Part shown: in pieces, positions 22,875 to 34,097 of the stretch
Numbering within the stretch: position 1 is the stretch's first letter
How the letters are laid out: the number at the start of each line of letters is the position of its first letter
Assembly: GCA_050084985.1 (NCBI GenBank)
Contig: JBITNC010000001.1
Coordinates: 172,174,001 to 172,238,000, forward strand
DNA length: 64,000 bases
From: Nageia nagi
Taxonomy: Eukaryota > Pinophyta
Direction: 5' to 3'
Translations under genes and position numbers: made by a program
Notes under the pieces: generated by a model
Databases searched by the model: none
The model's input: only the letters and a program-made list of their open reading frames with translations
Told to the model about the DNA's origin: nothing

Positions 22875-25858
22875 TTTGGTATTAGAGCTCCTTGAAGGCT
22901 CCTCTTCACATCCTTGGTGTGGAAGCTCTTCTTCAACATCTTGGTGATTTTCATTCTTCATCCTACACTTCATTGTGAGGTAAAAGTGCTTTAAAGGTAT
23001 AGCCTCCTTATTCTCTTTATTTTAGATTAATAACATATTGTGTGCTATGTTAGTCATTTTTTTGGGGGTAAAAATTTTCTTAAAGTAGCATTATGTTATG
23101 ATGCAATTTTTTTTGCTTATACTAATATATTTTATTGTTAGTTGCAGTTTTAAAATTACTTATTGCTTTAATTTTTTGCATATCTTTAATTTGAAGATTT
23201 TGGTTTTTGTATATCAAAAGGTTTAAGTAAAAATATATACTACATTTTCTTCAAAAATTATATGCAAAAATTATATATATATTTCAATATATTTTTTTTA
23301 AATATATATATCTATAAACGGGAGGGACTTATATAGTATGAATTTCTACCTTAAATCAAATAATGTAAAGAATATTAAAAAAAAAATTTCAAATACACAT
23401 TTAAAAAAAAAAAGAAAACTTTCATTGTGAGGTTGTCTTTCTCCCCCCCTTGGTGGTGGCTTTAGGGAGGCCTCATCTCCTTCACCTCACCTTAGTTCCT
23501 TTGCTAAGGGCTGTTGAATTCTACTCCATGCAGGTGAAGCCCTAGCAAGTGGGTATTGATGGCTCACTCAATCGTTCACCACCTATTTTTTTCTCCTCCT
23601 TTTTAGGGTCCCTTTCTCCACTTCATGTAGCTCCTCCATCAACCATGATCCCAAAAACCCCTCACTTGTATAACAAAAAAAAGAGTGGGCTCACATCTGA
23701 CTAGGTTACAGCTAGCCTCAATTTCATCTGCCTTCCCCTACCCTCCTTATCATTACTCAACCATCTAGCTTATTAGGTAGAGCTCAAGGCTTTTCACCTT
23801 GTAATCATGGGTGCTTTACGATGGCTCCAATGATTCAAATCTCCTTCCCTTACTTCTAAATGAAGCAACATCAATTGATCTTTCTTTTTAGACTTGGGGC
23901 TACAATGTTGAAGTAAACTTCATTCAAGTGACTTTGAACATCTTTTTTTTTACCATGTCACTCAACCCTTTAACCATGCTTTCCTCTTTGACCCTAGTAG
24001 GTCCTCATGGCCCATCTCACTCCTTACGTTGTTTGACCTCCTTGCATCATAGTTTGTTTGACTTCTATGATTTTTATCCTCCCTACATTTGTGAAGGAAT
24101 TGACCTCATCTTCCTGGCCTTCCTCTTTTTCCTGCCCTCACATCTACCTCCTTTATTTTATATTCTTATCTTGGGCAACCTTTTTTTTCCTTCTCATCCA
24201 CTAGTCTTTTCTTCTTTAATGTTTGCCTATTTTGTGAGGAAGATGTTACTTGCAAGTTAACTCATAACATTAATTTCTTTTTTGATTAATAGATGTCCAT
24301 ATGCATTCTTCTCCATTAATGAGTGTCATAACTCATTAATTTTTTCTTTAACTTGGAGTATAATTAGAGATAAAATTAAATGATGACTTTTTTTTGGAGA
24401 AAAGAGTTCTAAAAGTTTTTTAATAAAGGGGGTGGGAGAAGGTAATTTTTTTGAGGGTCTTTGTTGGCTAAAATATCTTTGAGGTTGCAAAATACCCTTT
24501 AATTTTGCATGTCCTAATCAAATTATTTTTTTTACTTGGGTAAAAATACAATTATTTTTTACCTATTACAATTAAAGATTCTAGTGCAAATTAAATTATG
24601 AAATATCCTTAGTTAAAATTATTTTCTAAGGTAACCTAATAATATTTTTTAGTATTTTCAAATGGAAGCCATCTTAAAAATCAAGTTTTAAGTTAAAAGG
24701 GAGAATTTTTTATTTTTATTTTTTACTTAAAAATATGAATGGATGCATAGGATATTTGATACCTCTCTAAGTATTAATTTATTTTGGATAAATTCCTTAT
24801 GCAAAGTTAAAGGACTTATACAAAACTATGGAAATGATGCATATTTTTTTACTTAACTTTTAAGTAAAATGATGCATATTTTTTACTTGAAGTTGTGAAG
24901 TGAAAGAATGCATTTTTTCTACTTTTAAGTTAAATAATGCATGCTACTTATTTTTTTAAGTTAATAATGCATACTTAATTTTCAAGTGATGGGATAGATG
25001 CATGTCAATTTTTTATGCAAAGTATGGGATGGACTTATGCAAATAAAGAATGATGTAAAGATGTCCTTAAGGGGTTGGTACACAAAATCCATTAGACTCT
25101 TAGGTTTTAAAAATTACAAATGGATGATGGTTTTACTTATACTCTTTTACTTCATGTTTTGCATTTTGATTACAAAAAAAAAAATGCAAACATTGAAATG
25201 AGCAACCCCTAAAATGAACACATCCACACATACATTTCACGACATGACTTGTTTAGGGATCCATGAGGTGAGGACAGGCAAATTGGAGCTTTTAATTTCG
25301 ACGATCCAAGTGGTGAAAAGTTTGTATTTCTCAATTTCCCTTAAGTCCTTTGTTGGTCTAGATATAACTCCAATAGGTGGATAGGTATGTGTGTAGTTAT
25401 ACCACATGTCTGCATGTCCATTCAAGGATTATCCTGATAACCTAGAAGGACAACTTAAAACCTAATCAAGATTAATAATTTGGCCAATCCAATAAATTTC
25501 ATAACCTTGAAAAATAGTAGGTACTTCTCCTTATGAGAGTATAAAATTGACCAAGGTGAACTGGTTGAGGATTGGTAGTACATGGGTTCCTCTTGTGTGG
25601 GCATCCAAGTGAAGGCCTAATTTTAGATAAAAAAAATAAGTCTCAATAATGTCACTCTACATCTACGATTCTTGAGATGAGAAATGTATTTGGGTACATA
25701 GGTTATTATTTGAGTTGTAAAATATTTGCACTTCTAAATAAAATCAAGTATGTCTTTAGTGTTAAATGTAACATGTATTATTTACTTTGTTAAAATTTAA
25801 CATTTAATGTTATTTATTAAACCACATGCTTATTATTTTTCACATTCTTATGTAGCAA
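22875..25858 (+). other. Leader of copia B
   Basis: About 3 kb. PBS, T-rich part, then a C/T-rich hypervariable segment (23430-24260) unlike the other leaders, a T-rich part with 'aagtaaa' words, and the conserved block from 25061. The frame at 23928-24260 is Leu/Phe/Ser-rich and unrecognised; I do not think it is a gene. Confidence 0.6.
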
Positions 25859-26910
25859 ATGGGAGAATCCTTTTTACCCAAACACATTCTTGATGGTTTC
25901 AATTTTGGAATTTAAGAACTTCGAATGAGAGCTGAGTTGCAGGTAAGGAAGCTTTGGCAAATAGTGAATGAGAACCTTATACCTCCTACAGATGAGAAGG
26001 TACTAGAGGCTTACAACATGAAAAATGAGTTGGTAACCTTCATGATTTATCATATAATTTTAGATGATGTGCTCATGATGATTTCCTCTTCAACCTTAGT
26101 AAAGAAAGTTTAGGATAAACTTAAGCAAATCTACCTTGGTTCAAATTTTTCAAGAAGGTTTACCATTCTCCAAAAGTTGTTTCAATCTCATCAAGGGGAA
26201 GATGAAAATATGGCTATCTACTTGAACAAAATCATTGACCTAAGGACCCAACTTGCTGCTTATGGGTGCAATTGGATCAATGATGAGTTCATGATCTTCA
26301 TCATTCTTCAAAACCTTTCTTCAAAGTTTGGAAACTTTGTGACAGTTATGGAAATAAGGCTTGATGATGAACAAGAAGTCTTCTCCTTTGAGAACCTTTC
26401 TAAGCACCTATTGAAGCATGAGAAAAGCCTTAACAATAAGGAATTGATTTTTTCTCTTAAGGATAATAATGTTGCTCTTGGAGCAACCAAAAATCTTTTT
26501 AAGAAAAAGTTTAACTATCAAAATAAATCTTATCCTTCTTCCTCCAAAAGGTTTGAAAAAAGAGGCAATGGCTACAATAGCAGTAGGAATAATAAAAATA
26601 ATAACTACAGTAGTAAGAACAACACTAACAACAACCACTTCAAGCAAAGAGATGGAAAAGGCAAAGTAAATAATATATATCCTAAGAAAAAATTGGATGG
26701 TAATTGTAACTATTATGGCATTCAAGGTCACAAAGAAGTTGATTGCTATAAAAAAAAAGAGAGAAAAAGAACAAATCCAATGGAAATGTAAAGAAATTCA
26801 AAGAAAAGAAGAATATTCAAGCTACTTTTGTTGTGGTGCTCTACTCCTTATCTTATTCTTTTTTGTCTGAATGGATTATTGATTCTAGTTGCACTAATCA
26901 CCTATGATTT
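25859..26910 (+). pseudogene. Copia B gag and protease
   Basis: Starts MGESFLPKHILDG, with an early stop (NFGI then stop, about 25913). KIYLGSNFSRRF-like and FMIFIILQNLSSKFGNF stretches are followed by an Asn/Lys-rich linker (NNKNNNYSSKNNTNNNHF). The zinc knuckle CNYYGIQGHKEVDC has Tyr at the second Cys, as in A. The protease site reads WIIDSSCTNHL, the catalytic Gly of DSG being Ser. A poly-A run near 26751 marks the frame end after the knuckle. Confidence 0.8.
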
Positions 26911-28200
26911 GAAAAGGAAAAGTTTGAGAAATTTTATAAGTATAGATAATATGTGGTTGTAATAAGTGATAACTCTACCCTTGAAGTCCAAAGAATTGAA
27001 AGTGTGTTGATTCATAGGAAGGTTCTTGATAATGTGCTCTATGTTCCTAAGCTTAGGATGAACCTTCTCTTTATGATTCAAGTTGCTAGAAAAAGGTACT
27101 CTTTTGAGTTTGACTCTTAATTTTAGTGCATTAACAAAGGACTTGTCACTTTGGTTAAAGGATCTATGAAAGATAACCTCTACATTATGGATCAAGTTCC
27201 ATAAAAGATGTGTCTTGCTTCTAATGTGTGTTCTAGAGGTAATCTTTGACACCATCATTTAGGACACCTTAACCATAAGAGTATTCAAGTCATGAAAGAC
27301 CAAGAACTTGTAAAAGATTTGCCTTCAATTTCTCCTTTGGTTGGTCTATTCAAGAAGTGCATTCTTGGTAAGATGCACAGATAAAAGCTTGAAAAAGATA
27401 AGGCAATAAGAGCATATCAACCTCTTCAACTTGTGCATTAAGATTTGATGGGTCCATTTCAGAATAAGTCACTTGGAGGAGCATCTTACATCTTTTTCTT
27501 CATTGATGACTTAAGTAGGATGACCTTTGGGTATCTACTTGAGCACAAGGATCAAATCTTTATGAGTTTTAAGATTTTTAATGCCTTTGTTGAGAATCAA
27601 ACTAACCTTAAAATCAAGATGTTGAGATCAAATAATGGGGGAGAATATAACAGTAATGAGTTCAATGATGATTGTGCTAAGTATGGAATCAAAAGATAAT
27701 TTATAATTCCATACACTCCTCAGTAGAACAATGTTGTCGAAAGGAAAAATAGAATAATTATGGAGATGGCTAGATGCATGTTGTGTAATTTTCCTAAATT
27801 TTTATAGGGTGAAGCTATGAGCACTGCTATTTACACCTTGAATAGATGTCCCACAAAAGTCATTCAGAGTAAAACTCCTTTTGAGGCATGGTCAAAAAGA
27901 AAACCTAACATTTCTCACCTTAGGGTGTTTAGTTGTGAAGCATTCTCCTACATTGTTTTTGAGAAAAGAAAAAAGTTGAATAAAATAGCTAAAAAATGCA
28001 TCTTTATAGGATATGATAGTCAGCATAGAGGCTATAGGCTCTAATCTCCATCCTACAAAGCCATGTTTGCTTCAAGGGATGTAAAGTTTAATGAACTTCC
28101 TAAAGAATCTACTTCTAATGAGGATGTTGATGATCTAGAGGACTCTTCAGTTACACCTTGCTGGTTAGATATTGATGTAGATAAGTCACCTCAGGAATAA
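26911..28200 (+). pseudogene. Copia B integrase
   Basis: HHCC region damaged (a stop at W of the LWHHHLGH motif, FKKCILGK). Core: DLMGPFQNKSLGGASYIF, RSNNGGEYNSNEFN (the second catalytic Asp of RSDNGG is now Asn), VVERKNRIIMEM-like text after two stops, and RVFSCEAFSYIVF. The DDE triad is therefore incomplete. Confidence 0.8.
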
Positions 28201-29821
28201 ATTTCTCTAATATAAAGGGTAACAAGGAGCATGACCTTGAACAAATCTTTATTTGCCAAGATTGACAACAAGCATGAGCCTTCAACCTTCAAGAAACTTC
28301 TAACCACAAGTGTTATATGGAAGCCATGAAAGTGGAGTATGAGGTGCTTATGAAAAATAAAACTTGAGACTTGGTTCCTTATCCTAATGAGAAGAATGTG
28401 ATTAGCAATAAGTGGATCTAGAAGGTCAAGTTTAATTCAATTGGTAATATTGAGAAATATAAGGTAAGGTTATTAGCTAAAGGTTTTGCTCAGAAATATA
28501 GTGTAGATTATGAAGAAACCTTTGCTCCCATGGCAAAGATGCCTACTGTGAGGATTATCCTTTCTCTTTCTACAACTCAAAGATGAAACTTTTTTCAACT
28601 TAACGTTAAGAGTGCACTTCTCAATGGTGACTTAGATGTGGAAATCTTCATGAATCAAATAAAATGATTTATTGTGAAAGGAAAAGAGTCCTTTATGTGC
28701 AAGATAAAGAAGTCATTATATGGACTTAAGCAAGCATCTAGAGCCTGGTATAGGAAGATTTCAAGGTATTTTACAGACATTGGTTTCTTCAAGTGTTTTT
28801 TTGACTCTGATCTATATATGCTCAATCAAGGAGAAGATGTGGTCTTGATTCTCCTTTATGTGGATGATCTTTTGATAATTGGGAATAATGATGAAATCAT
28901 TCAAGAGAGCATATCTAAACTTAAGGCAACATTTGAAATGACTGATCTTGGTCTCTTGCACTACTATCTTGGAATGCAAGTGTATCAATATCAGGATTGC
29001 ACTTATTTCAGTCAATCTAAGTATATATTATACATCTTACAAAAGTTTGGAATAGAGGAATGTAGATATGTTGTGATCCCAATCTCTCCTAAAATCATTA
29101 TTTCTTTGAGCTCCAACTCTCAGTTAGCTGATGCTATAGCTTATAGGTAATTAATTGGTAGTCTTCTATATTTGACTATAACTAGGCTAGATATTACCTT
29201 TGCAATGAATCTAATGGCATAATTCATGCAGAAACCTTATGTTGAGCACCTCAATGCTATCAAGCAAATCTTGAGGTATGTTGCAGGAACTAAGGATCTT
29301 GCTCTCAAGTATTCCAAGTTGCTCTCATTTGTTCTCTCTAGATTCTCAAATTTTGACTATGAGGGAGATAGAGATGATAAAAAATCAACCTTTATGTATG
29401 TGTTTAGAATTGGTTTAGATGCTATCTCTTGGGCTTCCAAGAAGTAGCCTACTATTCCTCTTTCCACCATAGAAGCTAAATATCATGCCATGTCTATTTT
29501 AACCTAGAAAGCCATTTGGCTAAGGCATGTTTTGAATGAAATTAGGTATGAGTAAGGTGGCTCATATTTGATCTCTTTCAATAATAGTCAGTTATTTCTT
29601 TGGCTAAGAATCTTGTGTTCCATCAAAGAATAAAACATGTGGAAATCCATGTCCATTTTATGAAGGAGAAGATTCTTGATGGCATCATACACTAGGAGTG
29701 TTGTCCATACACTTTAAACTTTGCTTATTTATTCACCAATCCCCTCCTAAAAGTTCAATTTTGTAAGCTTAGGGATGTTATCGGGTTGGTGAAGTTGCCC
29801 TTAAGGGGGACTAAAGTTTGA
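28201..29821 (+). pseudogene. Copia B reverse transcriptase and RNase H
   Basis: N-terminal RT is broken by stops and a frameshift (28300-28670). From 28674 a clean run holds KKSLYGLKQASRAWYRKI, LILLYVDDLLI, TDLGLLHYYLGMQVYQYQD. RNase H: KQILRYVAGTKDLALKYSK, a stop in place of Q in SWASKKQ, then STIEAKYHAMS and a frameshifted end at VKLPLRGTKV. The catalytic YVDD is preserved. Confidence 0.85.
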
Positions 29822-30531
29822 ATTCTTGTGTTGAATTCATGTTTATGATGACAACTTCACCTTTAAGAGGATTTTATGTTGTATAGTGTTGATTTTGTTG
29901 TACATCTTTGTGGTAAGTTTGCTCTGTGTGAGAAACTTGTACAAATTTTTAAAGTAAAAGATTGGCCAATATAACATTGTTCAGTTATCCATGTGTGAGG
30001 AACTCTTATGTGTCTTTTGGCACTATTCAGTTATCCATATGTGAGGAAATCATATGTGGATGCTCTATTTTGTAATGATAATCAACACATGTTTTATATA
30101 CAACAAGTGATTATGAGTTTTTGGCATGGCATCTTTGTGATGACTTATAGTGCACCATTAATCAGTTCATGATGGCATTTGTGTGATTATCTATCCTTGT
30201 TGAGATGAATATGTTGCATCTAACTAATCTTATTATTTGATATGGTTATGAATTGTAGGTTCCTTTAAGATTGTAGGTTACTTACCTCACTTATTCAGGC
30301 TCTTAAAGACTCTTCATGACTTCTAATTGGATGAATACTTCATGTACACTGAAATCGGATATGGTTAATGATTGTATTTAGCAAAGTAGTGAGCCTCAAA
30401 CTAGATCTTTCTTACTTTATAAATATATAAAAAGTTCTCATCTTCATTGTATCTATTTGGAGGAGAACTCTCTTACTTTCTCTTTTTCTTCTTTCTTATT
30501 CCCTTTATCTCAATATTAAATTAAGGAGAAG
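29822..30531 (+). other. Copia B 3' untranslated region
   Basis: Shares 'gtggtaagtttgctctgtg' (single unit of the array expanded in A), two 'agttatccat(g/a)tgtgaggaa' units near 29980-30050, and 'atgacttatagtgcaccatt'. It ends in the purine tract 'aaattaaggagaag'. Confidence 0.65.
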
Positions 30532-31095
30532 TGTTGGAATGTATAATGCATTATTGTAAAGGTTATGTAATAATCTTCCATGTAAGTACAAAAGCATGAC
30601 ATGCACATCCTTTTACCCAAGGGGCATGCTCATGACATGGAGTGTAGGACAAGTTACATTATCATATTCACTTAAATACTTAAGGTATGATACCTTAAGT
30701 ATTTAAGTGAATATGATAATGTAACTTGTCCTACACTCCATGTCATGAGCATGCCCCTTGGGTAAAAGGATGTGCATGTCATACTTTTGTACATTGGATA
30801 AAAGGGTGATCTAAAGAGGGATTTTGGCCTATAAATAGAAGGCTTCCTCTTTGTTATTACACACCAATTTGTGAAGTAAATTTTTGCTAGAGGATAGTGT
30901 TTAGAAGGATTGTAAGAGAGTTGTATTTGTGATTGAAGTAAAAATATAGTTAGTGGATGTACTCCTAGTTGGAGGAACCACTTACATATTGTGTTACATT
31001 ATGAGATTGCTTTGTGATTTTATTAGATGTGTATTGCGAGCTTTCATATGATCTTGGGAGTTTAGAGTTGTTCATGTTATAGTTCAATTCTCTCA
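30532..31095 (+). repeat. 3' LTR of copia B
   Basis: 564 bp against 501 for its partner. Most of the difference is an inverted copy of part of the LTR, inserted where the 5' LTR has a short unrelated segment, offset by a deletion of about 15 bp near 30901. Confidence 0.9.
30586..30792. repeat. Near-perfect palindrome, 103-bp arms, 1-nt spacer
   Basis: Arms 30586-30688 and 30690-30792 are reverse complements with a single mismatch (catgc against catac near the outer ends). The centre reads aaggtat-g-atacctt. The right arm is normal LTR sequence; the left arm is its inverted copy. The 5' LTR and the LTRs of D, E and F lack the inverted arm. Confidence 0.95.
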
Positions 31096-31149
31096 ATTTG
31101 GTTTATGTAATTTCAATACTTTTCATTTCATATCCAAAGAGGGGCAAAA

Positions 31150-31857
31150 TTTAGATGCATAAAAATAATTTATTATTTATTTAATAAATCATATTTAGAC
31201 TTACTAAATGATTTATTGCAATACTACAAATTTTAGGATAAATTTGATATTATAATGCAATGACATGTGTTATATTAAATGCTATATTATTTATAATAAT
31301 TCATATTTTAAAGTATCTTGAAAACAATAATGATTATATTATTGCTAGATGTCGACCTTCACTCCTTTCAATATCTTTGAAAGCTATATATGTAAGTGGA
31401 ATAGATTAACCTCCACAAATTAAAACTCTTTGATATGATAAGATCTTTGATAGCTGATTGTCTACCACAATCTTCCTCAAGCAACGGTGTCTCTTGACAC
31501 CACTTATTATGAGAAATTATTATACTCTTAGCTTTGAAACTTTCTATCTTTTATGCACTCCATAATTTTGAATATTAAATGTTATTAATGGCATGTGTAT
31601 TGAGGATTAAGGATTATAGATTTTGGTAGCAGAGGCTATTGATCCATTCATATGAAGATCCATTACAAGCTTACCTCTAATCTGATCCTAATCCTATGAA
31701 GATCAATTGACATTTGCTTTTGATGATTGTACATACACTTCATATGAGGTGCATGCTTTTCATGTATATTATTTGTATCTAATATAGTGTACATATCTAT
31801 ATCTTCTTATATTATAGATCATTTATAAATTAAATTTTAAATAATTTAGAGTCTACA
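31150..31857 (+). repeat. 3' LTR of G1
   Basis: 708 bp, TTTAGATGCAT (start mutated from TGTAGATGCC) to GAGTCTACA, followed by TSD ctttt. Preceded by the purine tract 'ccaaagaggggcaaaa'. Includes a palindrome copy (atgttattaatggcatgtg, near 31579). Confidence 0.85.
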
Positions 31858-31862
31858 CTTTT

Positions 31863-34097
31863 AGCAAAAAAAGGAAGCAAAGTTTTTTTATAATATATCA
31901 TAATCAATTCAATATAATATAATATATATATTATATATATATATATATATATATTAAAAAGGAAATTTAAAAAAAAAAAGTAAAAAAATACAAAAAAATA
32001 GATTGCCAAACCCACCCCACCATTCCCCCAACCAGTCATGGATGTGACCTCTGTTTGACCATGCACATATGTGGGCTCTTCCCAACCCATTGTAGCCCCT
32101 TCTTGATATTATCACCTAGCATGCCAACCCTCCCATTATGCACCATCACTTGAGATTCTAGCCCTCCCATGATGCACTTTCGCTTAGCCATTAGCCCTCC
32201 CATGATGCACTTTTGCTCAACCATTAGCCCTCCCATGGTGCACCCAACCACCAACCCTCCCATAGTGCACCTAACCCCCAACCCTCCCATAATGAATCAT
32301 CACCCTTGTCCCTAACCCTTACATGGTGTATTTCTTCCCAAAATCTAACCCTTTCATGATGTACCACTTCCTAGCCCCCAACGCTCTTGCAGCATAACCA
32401 TGCTAAACCACAACCTCGCTCCTAGCGGCTCCCTCTACCTACCCCACCAGTTGCCACCAAACCCACCTACTAGTTCCCTCATAGCCCTATTAGGGTATGT
32501 GGTTCCACCATAAGAACCCCCACCATCCTTTACCTCTATTTTATTTAGCAGTATGTAAATTCTCTCTTGTAAGTTTTTTGATGGAGTACACACCTCCCTC
32601 TTTTGATTGCATTTGGTGGAATTGTACTATTCTTTGATTTTCTTACAAGCTAGTGGATGGGTTGTAAATACTTTATTTGCACTTGGATTTGGTGGAATAG
32701 TATTAACATAATTTTTTTATTATTTAAATAATCTTTGATCATTTTTAAGGGACATTTTAAATAAAAAGTGGGGATGGCTAAATAAGTTTTTTTTAATTCA
32801 TATGAAAATTTAAATAAGTTGAAATATACTTTTTACTTTTTTTGATAATAAAAAGTGGGGGGTATAGTTTTTTTTTTAACACTAACACTAATGAAGGAGT
32901 GATTTGTTTTAAAGGGGAGTATATATTTTTTCCCTTATACTTTAACGAGCAATATTTTTAAGTCATTCTTCCTTCTTTAACAAGGTTTAATAAAAATAAT
33001 GTTTTATGCTTTTAAGGCAAGGGGGTGGGGGGATAATTTTTTATGCTAAGTTTTTAAGTAAAAGGTGGGGACTCCTTATTTTTTATTACTTAAAATAATG
33101 AACTCATGCATTTTTTGTAAAGAGGTCATCTTGGGGTTGGTAACAAAACCCATTACACTCTTAGGTTTCAATTTTGGATGATGTATCACTTTAAGCACTT
33201 TACTTTATGCACCATTACTTTATTTTTTTATAAAAATCATAAATATTGAAAGTGTACCCCCTAGAATGAATGCATTTTCACATTTTATTCCACAACATGA
33301 CTTGTTTAGGGAGCCATGAGGGGAGGATAAGGCATACTGGATCCTTTTAGTCTATATATCCAAATGGTGTAAAGTTTGTACTTCTTAATTGACCCTAAAT
33401 CCTTTGTTGGTCTAGACATAACTCCATATAGGTGGACAAGCATGTGTGTAGTGATACCACATATGTGCATTGCTATTTAAGGATTATCTTAATAACCTAA
33501 GAGGAAAACTTGAAACCTAATCAAGATAAAATTTGATCAATCTAACATACATTACACCCTTAGAAAAGAGCTAGTACTCCTCCTTGTGAGAGTATATTGT
33601 TGACCATAGGGGAATTGGATGAGGATTAGTAGGATATGGGATCCATCATGGCTTAGATTTCATCACCAAGTGTTGCATGCGGGTATCTAAGTGAAGACCT
33701 AATTTCGAACAAGAAAATAACCTCAACTCTACCCTTACAACACCAATGTTACCTGGTTATGATAAAATGTTGGATGGATGGGACATTTAATTTGATTGAA
33801 AAAAAAATTATATATAAAATTGATTGAAAAAAAAAAATTATATGTAAAATTGGTTAACAATTTGAGCATGCCTTGTTGATTACCTTTGGTTAAAATTCAA
33901 AATGTATGATTGATTTAAATAAATTCAATATGTATGATTGATTTGAATAAACTCAACATGTATGTATGATTGATTTGAATAAAATCAACATATATGTTTG
34001 ATTAAATTGAATAAACTCAACATGAATGGTTTATTAATTTGGTTCATAAATTTAATATGCTTATATTGGTTAATATTTTCACATTCTTTTGTAGCAA
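31863..34097 (+). other. Leader of copia E, second part
   Basis: Resumes after G1. Contents: an AT dinucleotide run near 31920-31955, a C-rich hypervariable segment with tandem repeats (32128-32360), T-rich DNA, the conserved leader block (33120-33760), and four loose repeats of about 33 bp around 'tatgattgatttgaataaa' (33895-34025). The gag start follows. Confidence 0.65.
32128..32360. repeat. Tandem repeat, 27-34-bp units, in the copia E leader
   Basis: About eight units each beginning 'ccctcccat' (last two altered), at 32128, 32162, 32195, 32228, 32255, 32282, 32316 and 32349. Spacings are 27 or 33-34 bp. The reverse strand gives a repetitive MGGL-type frame that is only a by-product. Confidence 0.85.

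Larger units (their letters stand above)
22374..31095 (+). mobile_element. Ty1/copia element B
   Basis: LTRs 22374-22874 and 30532-31095. The flanks ctttg (22369-22373) and atttg (31096-31100) are a TSD with one change, and the G1 sequence joins across it as in the uninterrupted G2 (attctttg/gattatg). Order: LTR, 3.0-kb leader, gag-pol pseudogene, 3' untranslated part, LTR. LTRs differ by roughly 7% outside a large palindrome in the 3' copy, so B is older than A. Confidence 0.9.
5334..31857 (+). mobile_element. G1: non-autonomous Ty3/gypsy-type element with gag and antisense PMD frame
   Basis: LTRs at 5334-6040 and 31150-31857 have inverted ends TGTAGA...TCTACA (one end mutated to TTTAGA) and a perfect TSD ctttt (5329-5333 and 31858-31862). 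Its own sequence is about 8.8 kb once copia A and B are removed. Order: LTR, gag, a conserved tail with no known domain, antisense PMD-like frame, about 2.2 kb noncoding, polypurine tract (aaagagggg), LTR. No protease, reverse transcriptase, RNase H or integrase motif was found. G2 has the same layout, so the missing pol is a family trait rather than decay of this copy. Confidence 0.85.

Noticed and set aside
30586-30792. Palindrome as a CRISPR-like or replication-origin structure
   Set aside because: It is an inverted duplication of ordinary LTR sequence in a plant nuclear element; no spacer-repeat layout.
32036-32290. MGGL-repeat frame on the minus strand
   Set aside because: By-product of the tandem repeat in the copia E leader; units change length and would break the frame.
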